Positions 33,524 to 42,457 are shown, numbered from the stretch's first letter. The stretch is DNA of 64,000 nt from Hahella sp. KA22 (GCF_004135205.1 NZ_CP035490.1:248001-312000); one strand, 5' to 3'. Notes: a model not told the origin generated them from the sequence alone. Numbers and translations: made by a program.

Positions 33524-34507
33524 CTACAAGCATCGTTTGCGAAATTCACTGGGCGTCTCGCCGGTCCAGCCGACGAAGGCGCGGCGGAAATTGGAAGCGT
33601 CGCTGAAGCCCAGTAACTGCGCGATTTCATCCACCGTCAGACGGCTGTCCCGCAGGTGCTGCAGCGCCAGTTCTTTTTTCACCTCCGCCAACAGCGCTTT
33701 GTAGGTTGCGCCCTGCTCAGCCAATTTACGGTGCAAGGTGCTCACGCTCATGTGCAATCGCGAGGCGAGCTCGGTCTGGCTAGGAAATTCTCCTGCGCCG
33801 GCGTACAGCATTTCCTTCACCCGTCGCGGCAGTTGTTCATCCCGCTCGTCATGCTGGATGGACTCACAGCGTTTGGTGAACAGGCTCGCCGCCATGGGGT
33901 CCGCCGAGGGCAGCGGCTGCCGCGCCACGCTGAACGGAATGAGGATACCGGTAAACGCCTGCTGAAAACGCACCGGCGCCTGAAAGATCTCACGATACAA
34001 CGCCACGTGAGGCGGCTCTGCGTAACTGAGGTGAATTTCCACACCCTGCATGCGTCCGCTCAGGAGAAATTCCGTGGAAGTGTAGATGCTGCTGATCAGA
34101 AATTCCGTAGTCACCCAGGGCCGCTCCGGCAGCGTAAAACTGGACTCGCAGGCCAGCTCGTAACAGCCGTCGCAAGTCCGCAATTCAAAATACGCTTTGG
34201 GCGCCTGCACGCTGTAGAACTTCACCAGTAGCTGCAACGCCTGTTCATAGCTGGCGCTGGCCATGGCGGCGTAACCGAGCGCGCCATGGGTGTTGATATT
34301 CAGACGTCGCCCCACCAGCAGACCAATGCCGGTCTCCTGCACCCGCTCCGCCGCCAGGCGGGTCACCCGCTCCAGGCGCCGTTGGTCGATCAGGGTGTCC
34401 GCATTGAGTTCGTCTTCCTGTAACTGGCAATCCTGCAAAAACTCCGCGCGATCGACGCCTCGCTCCACTAACAAGTCGATCAACGCTGCAACGTAATGAC
34501 CTCTCAT
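33524..34507 (-). CDS. AraC-family transcriptional regulator
   Basis: A 327-residue regulator. The N-terminal 200 residues form an Arabinose_bd-type ligand domain (DTLIDQRRLERVTRLAAERVQETGIGLLVGRRLNINTHGALGYAAMASASY). The C-terminal 90 residues hold two helix-turn-helix motifs (SQTELASRLHMSVSTLHRKLAEQGATYKALL and LTVDEIAQLLGFSDASNFRRAFVGWTGETPSEFR). This layout is that of the OruR/FinR-like subgroup. It is divergent from the ferritin-like hydrolase-family gene, the most probable target; it also precedes ggt on the same strand. Confidence 0.88.
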   Translation of the reverse strand: MRGHYVAALIDLLVERGVDRAEFLQDCQLQEDELNADTLIDQRRLERVTRLAAERVQETGIGLLVGRRLNINTHGALGYAAMASASYEQALQLLVKFYSVQAPKAYFELRTCDGCYELACESSFTLPERPWVTTEFLISSIYTSTEFLLSGRMQGVEIHLSYAEPPHVALYREIFQAPVRFQQAFTGILIPFSVARQPLPSADPMAASLFTKRCESIQHDERDEQLPRRVKEMLYAGAGEFPSQTELASRLHMSVSTLHRKLAEQGATYKALLAEVKKELALQHLRDSRLTVDEIAQLLGFSDASNFRRAFVGWTGETPSEFRKRCL

Positions 34508-34670
34508 GACAGCTTTATCCGCTCAGGTTTATTGTTGTTGGCGGCGTCCGGCGCCGAGTCTGTCGTTGTGACAAAGAATGACCCGCTATTCGATGGGCCG
34601 CAACCTGTTTGCGAGCCGCGCCTAGTTATAGATTGTAATCAGATCACTTGGGTCAACGGGAGACGCCGTC

Positions 34671-35549
34671 ATGACAATGGAACACAGCACCGCAGAACGC
34701 CACCCCGCCGCAGGAGAGGGCGACAGCCGCACGCCGCCGGAGATTAACGTAGAGCCGCGCAATCTGAGCTTCGACGTGGACGCCGAACTCAGCACGCTCT
34801 GGCATGGCGGCGACGCATTTAAAACCGCTTTTTTCAATGCGCTCTCCCTGCAATTTCCCGAGGGCGAGCATTTGTTTATCAAGGCCGTGCGCGACTACCG
34901 CAAAAATGTGAAAGATCCCCAGCTACAGCAGCACATTCGGGGGTTTATCGGTCAGGAAGGCATGCATAGCCGGGAACACGCCCGCTACAACGACGCGCTG
35001 GCGCAACGCGGCTATAACCTGGACAAAATGAACGCCCGCTTTCACAAACACATGGAGTTTGTCGGCGGATTCAAACGCAGTCGCCGTCTGGCGGGAACCT
35101 GCGCCGCCGAACATTACACCGCCGTATTAGCTCACGGCGTATTGAAGAATCCTGATTGGATGGCGGGCGCCAGCCCCACCATGCAGGCGTTATGGCGCTG
35201 GCATGCGGTGGAGGAAATCGAGCATAAATCCGTGGCTTTCGATGTGTATCAAAGTCAGGTCGGCCTCTATCGCATGCGCTTCGTGGCGTTCTGGATCGTC
35301 ACCTTCCAGTTCTTCCGCTTCACCTTTCTCAACACCTGCTCCATGCTGAAAACAGAGGGTAAATTCTGGGATCTGAAAACCTGGCTGCACGGACTGAATT
35401 TTCTGTGGGGCAAACCCGGCGTGCTACGCCAGTCATTGCCTCAGTTTCTGCGCTATTTACGTCGCGATTTCCATCCCTGGGAAGTGGATGACAGAGAGGA
35501 AGTGGCGCGCTGGCTCAACAATAATGAGCGCCCGACGGAGGCGGCCTGA
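34671..35549 (+). CDS. metal-dependent hydrolase-family protein (PF10118-like)
   Basis: A 292-residue helical protein of the YbiX/PF10118 metal-dependent hydrolase family. Family signatures include FFNALSLQFPEGEHLFIKAVRDY, FIGQEGMHSREHARYN (Glu and His ligands) and LWRWHAVEEIEHKSVAFDVYQ (second ligand set), a spacing like ferritin-like di-iron carboxylate proteins. Two hydrophobic helices near the C-terminus (RFVAFWIVTFQFFRFTFLN) suggest membrane association. The substrate is unknown. It is divergent from the AraC regulator, with 163 bases between them. Confidence 0.78.
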   Translation: MTMEHSTAERHPAAGEGDSRTPPEINVEPRNLSFDVDAELSTLWHGGDAFKTAFFNALSLQFPEGEHLFIKAVRDYRKNVKDPQLQQHIRGFIGQEGMHSREHARYNDALAQRGYNLDKMNARFHKHMEFVGGFKRSRRLAGTCAAEHYTAVLAHGVLKNPDWMAGASPTMQALWRWHAVEEIEHKSVAFDVYQSQVGLYRMRFVAFWIVTFQFFRFTFLNTCSMLKTEGKFWDLKTWLHGLNFLWGKPGVLRQSLPQFLRYLRRDFHPWEVDDREEVARWLNNNERPTEAA

Positions 35550-35593
35550 GCTCTCTGCAAGGCTCTATTTAAACTTCTACTTGCAGAGATACT

Positions 35594-35607
35594 GTTAGCG
35601 CACTAAC
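35594..35607. promoter_or_regulatory. MarR operator 1
   Basis: The 14-base palindrome GTTAGCGCACTAAC lies 10 bases before the MarR gene's ATG. An identical copy precedes the next gene. Confidence 0.85.
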
Positions 35608-35617
35608 ATACTGCGCT

Positions 35618-36037
35618 ATGAAATTAGATGACAGCCTGGGTTTTCTGCTCAACAAGGCCGCCGGGGAGATGAAATTCGCTCTGGAGACGGCGTTGCGTCC
35701 CTATGATCTGACACCGGGCCAGTGGTCAGTGCTGGCCCGATTGCGACAAAACGACGGGCAGAAAATCAGCGAGCTGGGAAAATCGCTGTTTTTCGATCGC
35801 CCCACCATGTCGGGCATCATCCGTCGGCTGGACGCCAAGGGGCTGATTCTGAAAGTCCCTGACGCAAGCGATCAACGCGCTTATCGGATACATATCAGCG
35901 CCAAGGGCGTTGAGTTAATGGGCGAGTTGCCGATTCTGGCCCAGGACATCAATGCGCGAGCGTTGCATACGTTCACCCCCGAAGAAGCTTCCCAATTCAA
36001 AGACTACTTGCGGCGCGTTTTGAAAAACATGTCGTAG
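35618..36037 (+). CDS. MarR-family transcriptional regulator
   Basis: A 139-residue winged-helix regulator: LNKAAGEMKFALETALRPYDLTPGQWSVLARL (dimer helix), QKISELGKSLFFDRPTMSGIIRRLDAKGLI (recognition helix) and the wing DASDQRAYRIHISAKG. An identical palindrome precedes this gene and the following membrane-protein gene, so it should repress itself and that gene. The inducer is unknown. Confidence 0.9.
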   Translation: MKLDDSLGFLLNKAAGEMKFALETALRPYDLTPGQWSVLARLRQNDGQKISELGKSLFFDRPTMSGIIRRLDAKGLILKVPDASDQRAYRIHISAKGVELMGELPILAQDINARALHTFTPEEASQFKDYLRRVLKNMS

Positions 36038-36057
36038 GGCGTTTTTTTATCCATATA

Positions 36058-36071
36058 GTTAGCGCACTAAC
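36058..36071. promoter_or_regulatory. MarR operator 2
   Basis: The second exact copy of GTTAGCGCACTAAC, 17 bases before the GTG start of the membrane-protein gene. Confidence 0.85.
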
Positions 36072-36088
36072 AAAAAAGAAGTCTGTTT

Positions 36089-36538
36089 GTGAGAACTTTA
36101 CTAAAAACCGTTCATCTACTGTCGATCGCCGTGTTCTTTGGCAGCATCGCCGCCTATATCTTCTTCGGGGCAGTCCTGCCGGAAAATGACTTACACGCTC
36201 TGACGCTGAACCGTGAGTGGGTCGCCGCCGGCACGGCCTGGCTGACTCTGCCGGCGATGTGGCTCGCTGGCCTCAGCGGCATTCTGTTATCAGGAAAGCC
36301 CAAAGCGACCTGGTTGTGGATCAAAGTCGGCGGCTTCGTTCTGATTGCGCTGAACGCTCAGCTGATGGTGTACCCGGCCATTCTGCTATCACTTGAGACC
36401 GTCAACGGCGCCAATCAGGTCTTCGACCACGCCATGCTGCGGGAAGCGGTGTTCGGCGCGTTCAACGTGCTGCTGATACTGGCCCTGGTAGTGGTGGCCG
36501 TTAAGAAACCGTTCCGCCGCAGCCGACCCGCCGCCTGA
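36089..36538 (+). CDS. four-helix inner-membrane protein
   Basis: A 149-residue protein with a GTG start and about four transmembrane segments (LLSIAVFFGSIAAYIFFGAVL, AGTAWLTLPAMWLAGLSGILL, IKVGGFVLIALNAQLMVYPAI, VFGAFNVLLILALVVVAV) and a short basic C-terminus. It resembles small DUF2269/CopD-like membrane proteins in layout, but I cannot name the family. The shared palindrome with the MarR gene makes it that regulator's target. The stop is directly adjacent to that of the convergent photolyase gene. Confidence 0.7.
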   Translation: MRTLLKTVHLLSIAVFFGSIAAYIFFGAVLPENDLHALTLNREWVAAGTAWLTLPAMWLAGLSGILLSGKPKATWLWIKVGGFVLIALNAQLMVYPAILLSLETVNGANQVFDHAMLREAVFGAFNVLLILALVVVAVKKPFRRSRPAA

Positions 36539-38095
36539 TCAGAGGGATTCGATCCGCTCCAGATAATCCTCCGCCTGCGCCAGGATCTCATGTCTCTGCT
36601 CCTGCGTGAAACGCTCCCAGGTCCGGTAGATCATGGCGAGCCGGGGGTTGTGCTGAAGCCGTTCCCGATGTCGCTCAATAAAGCGCCAATACAGGCTGTT
36701 GAACGGACAGGGGTTAGCGCCGGTCTTGGCTTTGACGTCGTAGCGGCAACCCTTGCAGTAATCGCTCATGCGCTGAATATAGGCGCCGCCGCTGACGTAG
36801 GGCTTGGTGGCGATCAGACCGCCGTCGTCGAACTGGCTCATGCCTCGGGTGTTGGGGGCTTCCACCCATTCGATGGCGTCCACGTAGACGCCCAGATACC
36901 ACTGATCCACCTGGTCCGGATCGATCCCGGTCAACAGACAGAAGTTGCCTGTCACCATCAGACGTTGAATATGATGGGCGTAGGCGTATTGCAGCGACTG
37001 TCCCACCACCTTGCTGACGCAGCGCATCTGGGTGTCGCCGTCCCAGAAGTAACCGGGAAGGCGTCTTCCTGCGCCAAGCGCGTTGCTCTGCATGTATTCC
37101 GGCATATTCGCCCAGTACACGCCGCGCACATATTCACGCCAACCGAGAATCTGCCGCACAAAGCCTTCAATCTGCGGCAATGTAATGGCCCCGTCGGACT
37201 GTTCATAGCGCTCCAGCGCCGCGCGGATCACCTGCATGGGATGCAGCATTTTGGTATTCAAGGCAAATGACAGCCGGGAGTGATACAAACTCCATTGCGT
37301 CTCCACGGCGTCAGTCATGGCGTCCTGAAAGCGACCAAACTGGGGCAGACATCGTTCGCAAAAGTGTTGCAGCAATTGCAGCGCCTGGCGTCGCGTCACC
37401 GGCCACAGCAAGCGCTCATGGGCGACGCCGAAGGCCTTCACCCCATGTCGCCGCAGACGTTCGAGAATAACGCTGACATCGTTGTCGAAGCACAGGGGAT
37501 CGGGAATTTCCGCCAACTGCTCTGCTTTGATTTTGTTGCGATTTTCGCTGTCGAAATTCCACTTTCCACCTAAGGGCGCCCCGTCCAGCATCAGAATGTC
37601 GAAGCGCTTGCGCATACGCCGATAGAAGTTCTCCATGGTGAGGTGCTCGCCGCGCACAAAGTGGTCGGATATCTCCGCAAAAGGCAGCAGAAAATGCTCC
37701 GTATCGACCTGCGCGATGTCAATTCTCTCCCCTAACTTAAGCTGTTCCATCTGCTGCAACAGGCGGTATTCATCTGGACGCTGGTATTCGAAGCGGCGTA
37801 CTTGATGGCGTTCGCACAGATGATTTAACAACGCTGGCAGGTCGGCGAACTCCTGCGTGTCATCCAGGGTCAGATGTAACACTTCATGACCGGCTTTCCG
37901 TAACGCGTCGGCGAACGATTTCATGGCGGCGAAGAAGGCGCAGACTTTCTGCACATGATGCACGACATAACCGACTTCCTGAGGCAGCTCCGCGATCACG
38001 TAAAGTACGCCCGGATCTGTTTCCCGGAACCAACGGTGGGCGGCGTTGAGCTGATCGCCGAGCAACAACCTCAGCGTATGAACATGGGCGGGCAT
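36539..38095 (-). CDS. deoxyribodipyrimidine photolyase-related protein (FeS-BCP/DPRP family)
   Basis: A 518-residue cryptochrome/photolyase-superfamily protein of the PhrB-like (6-4) photolyase branch with an iron-sulphur cluster. The N-terminal Rossmann-like DPRP domain starts TLRLLLGDQLN; an upstream in-frame TTG would add 14 unrelated residues. The FAD-binding helical part has GWREYVRGVYW, YAYAHHIQRLMVTGNFCLL and NTRGMSQFDDGG. The cysteines of CLLTG, YCKGCRYD and NPCPFNSLYW are placed like the 4Fe-4S ligands. It repairs UV lesions with light, or acts as a photoreceptor. Confidence 0.88.
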   Translation of the reverse strand: MPAHVHTLRLLLGDQLNAAHRWFRETDPGVLYVIAELPQEVGYVVHHVQKVCAFFAAMKSFADALRKAGHEVLHLTLDDTQEFADLPALLNHLCERHQVRRFEYQRPDEYRLLQQMEQLKLGERIDIAQVDTEHFLLPFAEISDHFVRGEHLTMENFYRRMRKRFDILMLDGAPLGGKWNFDSENRNKIKAEQLAEIPDPLCFDNDVSVILERLRRHGVKAFGVAHERLLWPVTRRQALQLLQHFCERCLPQFGRFQDAMTDAVETQWSLYHSRLSFALNTKMLHPMQVIRAALERYEQSDGAITLPQIEGFVRQILGWREYVRGVYWANMPEYMQSNALGAGRRLPGYFWDGDTQMRCVSKVVGQSLQYAYAHHIQRLMVTGNFCLLTGIDPDQVDQWYLGVYVDAIEWVEAPNTRGMSQFDDGGLIATKPYVSGGAYIQRMSDYCKGCRYDVKAKTGANPCPFNSLYWRFIERHRERLQHNPRLAMIYRTWERFTQEQRHEILAQAEDYLERIESL

Positions 38096-38238
38096 GATGC
38101 ACTCTACTTGTCTTGGACGATAATTCCCCTTCGCCAATGTGTTGCGAACGGGTTGTCATGATTACGCCCTGGCGCTTGCTTCGGATCTCTGCTGACCTAG
38201 AATCTCAAAACCTATTTACGAAAAGATCACGCCAGTAT

Positions 38239-39003
38239 ATGAAATGTCCCAAATGCGGTTTTGAACAGAGGGATAGCAACGTCGACTGCGAAAGCTGCGG
38301 CATTGTTTTCGCAAAATATTTGAAATATCACCCGCCGCAACAGGCCCATGACAGCCCACATCCAGCGCAGGAACCCGAGCAGGAAACAGAAGAAGTTGAA
38401 GAGAAAGTTTCCTGGCGGGAAATTTTGCTATATCCCGGCGACGCCTCTCCCGATCCCATTTCCGTCGGCGGACGCGCGTTGCTGCTGGCGGCGCTGGCGC
38501 TCTGGGGACTGTGGTTGATGACTTCCTCCATCGCATCCAATGCAGCGGGCGAATCCTTTCTTCACCTGATTAATCTGCCTTTTCACGAAGCCGGGCATGT
38601 GATTTTTCGCCCCTTGGGACAGTTCATCGCTTCCCTGGGAGGCAGTCTGGGCCAGTTGATCATGCCCGCCATCTGTTTTGGCGTCCTGCTGTTCAAACAT
38701 CACAACACCTTTGGAGCCGCCGTGTGCGCCTGGTGGTTCGGAGAAAACTTTCTCGACCTGGCGCCCTACATCAACGACGCGCGGGCGGGCCAACTGCCAT
38801 TGCTGGGCGGCAACTTCGGCCATTCTTCCCCTTACGGTTTCCATGACTGGGAATACCTGCTCACGGAAACCGGACTGCTGCGCTTCGATCATGGCATCGC
38901 CCAAGGCGCCCACTTATTGGGTTCATTGATCATGATTGCGGCGATCATCTGGGGCGGCGTGGTGCTGTACAGCCAGTTTCTTCTGATGCGCGAACAGGAA
39001 TAA
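38239..39003 (+). CDS. zinc-ribbon membrane protein with HExxH motif (M50-like)
   Basis: A 254-residue protein read from the ATG directly before the conserved MKCPKCG. A zinc ribbon (C3, C6, C17, C20) is followed by an acidic linker and about four membrane helices. The second hydrophobic region ends in NLPFHEAGHVIF, an HExxH zinc-protease motif (H116, E117, H120) like that of intramembrane M50 metalloproteases. A later FHDWEYLL might supply the third ligand, which is a guess. Similar short proteins are annotated as M50-like or zinc-ribbon proteins. Protease activity is inferred only. Confidence 0.68.
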   Translation: MKCPKCGFEQRDSNVDCESCGIVFAKYLKYHPPQQAHDSPHPAQEPEQETEEVEEKVSWREILLYPGDASPDPISVGGRALLLAALALWGLWLMTSSIASNAAGESFLHLINLPFHEAGHVIFRPLGQFIASLGGSLGQLIMPAICFGVLLFKHHNTFGAAVCAWWFGENFLDLAPYINDARAGQLPLLGGNFGHSSPYGFHDWEYLLTETGLLRFDHGIAQGAHLLGSLIMIAAIIWGGVVLYSQFLLMREQE

Positions 39004-39011
39004 CGCCGCAG

Positions 39012-39467
39012 CTACGCCAATTCATAAAGTACGTCTGGACAGCGTTCTTCATTGCCGGAGCCGTCAGTAAAGCGCACCGGGACAAACCCATGGCGTTCGT
39101 AGAAGCGCCGGGCGTCCTGATTTTGCTGAAAACAATGCAGTCTGACCGGCTTCGACGCCAGCGACAACGCATGGGTCAACAGCTGGGAGCCGATGCCGCG
39201 TCCGACATAGTCAGGGGCGAGATAAAACTGAGTCAGCCAGGTCAGGCGGTCGCTTTTGTCCAACGAGAGAAATCCAGCGATGCGCTCATCCGCCACGGCG
39301 AGCGTCACCGACTCGCGGGGAAGCAGGAGATATCGCACCCAACCACGAACTTCCCGTTCCGAGTGGGCCATAGGAGCATAAGCCAGAAACTTCTTTCGCG
39401 ACGCCAGCATGATATCAGTCACGGTATCGGCGTCAGCCGCCGTGGCCGGTCGCAATACTACATTCAT
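39012..39467 (-). CDS. GNAT-family N-acetyltransferase
   Basis: A 151-residue acetyltransferase. The acetyl-CoA binding motif A is visible as LAPDYVGRGIGSQLLTHAL (Q/R-x-x-G-x-G/A type), preceded by the beta-4 strand FLSLDKSDRLTWLTQFY and followed by LHCFQQNQDARRFYERHGFVPVRF. The substrate is unknown. It is convergent with the zinc-ribbon membrane protein with eight bases between stops. Confidence 0.88.
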   Translation of the reverse strand: MNVVLRPATAADADTVTDIMLASRKKFLAYAPMAHSEREVRGWVRYLLLPRESVTLAVADERIAGFLSLDKSDRLTWLTQFYLAPDYVGRGIGSQLLTHALSLASKPVRLHCFQQNQDARRFYERHGFVPVRFTDGSGNEERCPDVLYELA

Positions 39468-39634
39468 CGTTTACTACCTCTCAAACAAGCATAGCCGATC
39501 GGATGGCCGCTGCTCGCCGTCCGGTCTTCTCACACCGACGCAGACGACGGGAAACGCTGATTTTGGCCAAATACGGCGGACTCACCTAAGCTTTAACACG
39601 CACCCGTAAATCAAAACACCATGACGGATATCCG

Positions 39635-40513
39635 ATGATACGGCGTTTTCACTGGATACGGCTCCCTTTGCAATCAGGATCAGCGCGCCGCGCGATCGCC
39701 GTGCTGACGCTGTCCCTCCTGCTGTTCCCTTCCCCTTCCGCCATGACGGCGCAGCGACCGACGACTATATTGGCCACACTCAACTGGGAGCCCTATGTCG
39801 GCGAGGAGATGCGTAATTTTGGATTCGTCTACGAACTGGTGACGGAAGCGTTCAAACGCGGCGGCTACACGCCCAGCGTCAAATTTCTGCCCTGGGCGCG
39901 GGCGCTGGATATGACCGAACGAGGGGAAATGGACGCGCTGTTCCCGGAATATTATTCCTCCTCCCGTCTGGAGGATTTCGTTTATTCCGATCCCTTTCTC
40001 GGCGGCCCGGTAGGCTTTTATGTGCGCAACGATAGCGACATTCAGTTCAGCGTAGACCCCAGAAGAAATCAGCTTGAGGCGCTACAGGCGCTGTCTCAGT
40101 ATAAATTCGGCGTGGTGCGCGGCTATATCAATACTGACGCCTTTGACAGCGCGTCCTTTCTGTACAAGGAAGACGTCGTCGACGACCTCACTAATTTGCA
40201 GCGCCTCTACTACAATCGGGTGCAGCTTATCTTCATCGACAAATTCGTCGCCCGCTACCTGCTGGAAAAAAACTACCCGCAATACCTGCGCGACCTCCGT
40301 TTTCTGGAGCCGCCCCTGGAGGTCAAATTCCTGTATGTGGTGTTTTCCAAAAAAGCGCGCGACTATGAAGACCAACAGGCCGCCTTTAACGCTGGTTTGA
40401 AGCAGCTCAAAAAAGACGGAACCCTACAGGATATTTATACCCGTCACGGCTTCCGGGAAGTCCTGGAGTACGAAGGGGAACTGGAAAGCCGCCGACTGAT
40501 TCCCGCTCATTGA
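39635..40513 (+). CDS. periplasmic amino-acid-binding-like protein (SBP_bac_3)
   Basis: A 292-residue protein. A signal segment (AVLTLSLLLFPSPSAMTA) is followed by a type II solute-binding fold: ATLNWEPYVGEEMRNFGFVYELVTEAFKRGGYTPSVKFLPWARALDMTERGEMDALFPEYYS, then GGPVGFYV, and a C-terminal half with FGVVRGYINTDAFD and AAFNAGLKQLKKDGTLQDIYTRHGF. No transport partner genes are adjacent. Such orphan binding proteins are common in this kind of genome. The start is assumed to be the first ATG. Confidence 0.78.
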   Translation: MIRRFHWIRLPLQSGSARRAIAVLTLSLLLFPSPSAMTAQRPTTILATLNWEPYVGEEMRNFGFVYELVTEAFKRGGYTPSVKFLPWARALDMTERGEMDALFPEYYSSSRLEDFVYSDPFLGGPVGFYVRNDSDIQFSVDPRRNQLEALQALSQYKFGVVRGYINTDAFDSASFLYKEDVVDDLTNLQRLYYNRVQLIFIDKFVARYLLEKNYPQYLRDLRFLEPPLEVKFLYVVFSKKARDYEDQQAAFNAGLKQLKKDGTLQDIYTRHGFREVLEYEGELESRRLIPAH

Positions 40514-40983
40514 GAAGGGGTCGCCGGATTCCCCTGTGAAGATAGACGCACGCCTTGCCTGTATACCTTATACAGCAAATACCATGAGAACAGTGCGGGT
40601 CCGCCGCCCACGACCCAGAACCCTACCAGCACGTCAAAGTCACCCATCATGAGCCGACCAACCGGGGAGTGTTGATAAGACCGCCCGCCAGTGTCGCCAA
40701 GCATATAAATAACAACACCATTTCCAGCAATCAAACCCAGCCATATCCATATCGGAACACTTCTCAGAACATAACCTGGGCGCCGTATCCATAACCATGC
40801 TAATGACAGTAACGCGAGACCGGTCGCTGCGAAAAAGATCATAATGCCGAAATCCAGCCCCTGTTCACCCCGTGCCGAATGCCAGAACACTAATGAAACC
40901 CCAAAGATATACATCATCGTCGTAGGGAGAATACACAGTAAGCCCAGCAACACCTTAAATACTTTTAGCGCTATGTTTTTCAT
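40507..40983 (-). CDS. four-helix membrane protein of unknown function
   Basis: A 158-residue protein with four hydrophobic helices (VLLGLLCILPTTMMYIFGVSLVFW, GIMIFFAATGLALLSLAWLWI, VPIWIWLGLIAGNGVVIYML, FDVLVGFWVVGGGPALFSWYLL). The ATG at 40983 has an AAGGA site and overlaps the LysR stop (TGATG), so translation is coupled to that regulator gene. No family recognised. Its stop overlaps the convergent binding-protein gene by seven bases. Confidence 0.65.
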   Translation of the reverse strand: MKNIALKVFKVLLGLLCILPTTMMYIFGVSLVFWHSARGEQGLDFGIMIFFAATGLALLSLAWLWIRRPGYVLRSVPIWIWLGLIAGNGVVIYMLGDTGGRSYQHSPVGRLMMGDFDVLVGFWVVGGGPALFSWYLLYKVYRQGVRLSSQGNPATPSQ

Positions 40984-41939
40984 CAATTATCCTTTTCCAC
41001 ATCGGCAGGCTTGCCCTTTAAGACGGGGGTTTCTCTCACGCCTTCCGTCCGCATCAACCAGTCCCGGAACGCGCGGATTTTATTTTCTTCACTGCGCGCC
41101 GGGTGATGCAATAAATAGTAATTTTCCGCTTGCGGCAAGTCCCTTTCATTCAACGCCAACAGTGCGCCGGAGCACAGTTCCTGCGCCACCAGCACTTCCG
41201 GCAGCAAAGCGACGCCCAGTCCATGCACAGCCGCCTCGATCACCATGTAGTAATGTTCAAAGCGGGCGCGCCAAGTCGGCGTAGTGAAATCAAATCCCTG
41301 CGCCTCGAACCAGTGCGCCCACACATGAGGCCGAGTGGAGTGCAACAGCAGGCGACCAGGATCAGCTTCGCCCCGCCCCAAGGCCTCCAGCTCCTCCCTT
41401 AGCGATGGCGCCGCCACCGGCAGCAACCGCTCCTGGAACAGTTTATGCCGCCGCACGCCGGACCAGTCGCCCTGACCGATATACAGCGCCACATCCAGCC
41501 CATGCTCATTCAGGTCCAGTTCGGTGAACGCCTTGGAGAAATCAGAGGGCGTCGTCTTCACTTCGACGGAGATATTGGGATAACGCTGCTGAAAGTCCTG
41601 CAGCTTGGGAATCAACCAGCGGGAGCCTAACGTCGGCAACGCGCCGATCGTCAGCAAACCGCCCTCGCCCCGATGTTGCAGCAACTCATCCGTACCCAGA
41701 GACAGGCGGTCCAGCGCTTGTGTGACATGAAACAGATAGGCGCGTCCGGCGGCGGTGAGTTGCAGACGGCGTTTGTGCTGACTGAACAACGGCGTCTGCA
41801 GACGCTCCTCCAACCCGGCGATAGCGCGGCTCACGGCGCCGGGCGTCACACAGAGTTCTTCTGCGGCCTTGGTGAAACTGAGGTGCCGGGCGGCGCATTC
41901 AAACGTGCGCACCGCGTTTAGGGGAGGCAGCATTCGCAT
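40983..41939 (-). CDS. LysR-family regulator, GcvA-like
   Basis: A 318-residue regulator. The opening MRMLPPLNAVRTFECAARHLSFTKAAEELCVTPGAVSRAIAGLEERLQTPLF is the classical GcvA/AmpR-type winged helix, and the remainder is the co-inducer domain. It is divergent from a VOC gene. The intergenic region holds a CTCAA-N5-TTGAG palindrome (41951-41965) and a long inverted repeat (41996-42026), which fit LysR binding and predict control of the VOC and reductase genes. Confidence 0.88.
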   Translation of the reverse strand: MRMLPPLNAVRTFECAARHLSFTKAAEELCVTPGAVSRAIAGLEERLQTPLFSQHKRRLQLTAAGRAYLFHVTQALDRLSLGTDELLQHRGEGGLLTIGALPTLGSRWLIPKLQDFQQRYPNISVEVKTTPSDFSKAFTELDLNEHGLDVALYIGQGDWSGVRRHKLFQERLLPVAAPSLREELEALGRGEADPGRLLLHSTRPHVWAHWFEAQGFDFTTPTWRARFEHYYMVIEAAVHGLGVALLPEVLVAQELCSGALLALNERDLPQAENYYLLHHPARSEENKIRAFRDWLMRTEGVRETPVLKGKPADVEKDN

Positions 41940-41995
41940 AATGAGAAAATCTCAACCAAATTGAGTTAATATCGCTTTTTAATCGTTAATTTCAC

Positions 41996-42026
41996 AGTGA
42001 TAATTGCACACAGCTCAATTATCACT
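41996..42026. promoter_or_regulatory. 11-base inverted repeat between LysR and VOC genes
   Basis: AGTGATAATTG and its exact complement are separated by nine bases, 18 bases before the VOC ATG and immediately before its AGGAGG site. It is either a regulator site or an mRNA leader hairpin. A second small palindrome CTCAA-N5-TTGAG lies at 41951-41965. Confidence 0.6.
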
Positions 42027-42043
42027 TATTTCAGGAGGTATGT

Positions 42044-42457
42044 ATGCGGCCGTTTCATCTGGCCTTTCCCGTGACGAATCTGGACGCCGCCCGCGCCTTT
42101 TATGTGGATCGTTTCGGCTGCGCTATCGGTCGCACTGCGGAACGCTGGATCGATTTTGACTTCTTCGGCCATCAGATTACCGCCCATCTCGTGGAAAGCC
42201 CCCAGGAAGACGCCGGCCGCAACGCGGTGGACGGAGACAGCATTCGCGTACCGCATTTCGGCGTTATTCTGGATAAAAGCGAATGGGAAAAAGTGCGCGA
42301 TCGCATCACCGAACGCTGCGACACCTTTCTGCTGCCGCCCAAGGTCCGCTTCGTCGGCGAACCGGGTGAACAAGGCACGTTTTTCGTTAGCGACCCGTCC
42401 GGCAATGTGCTGGAGTTTAAATACTTCAACAGCGACGCAGATATTTTCAGAACCTGA
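42044..42457 (+). CDS. VOC (glyoxalase-fold) protein
   Basis: A 137-residue single VOC-domain protein with an AGGAGG site. It begins RPFHLAFPVTNLDAARAFYVDRFGCAIGR, continues FDFFGHQITAHLV, and ends FFVSDPSGNVLEFKYF. The His, His and Glu positions fit a metal site. Close relatives are annotated as dioxygenase- or glyoxalase-like. It is followed after 30 bases by a GhrA-like reductase in the same direction, so the pair may handle a 2-oxo or aldehyde substrate. Confidence 0.8.
   Translation: MRPFHLAFPVTNLDAARAFYVDRFGCAIGRTAERWIDFDFFGHQITAHLVESPQEDAGRNAVDGDSIRVPHFGVILDKSEWEKVRDRITERCDTFLLPPKVRFVGEPGEQGTFFVSDPSGNVLEFKYFNSDADIFRT

Noticed and set aside
33656-34231. A 191-codon frame opposite the AraC gene
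   Set aside because: Antisense shadow of a gene with clear AraC motifs; no supporting signals.
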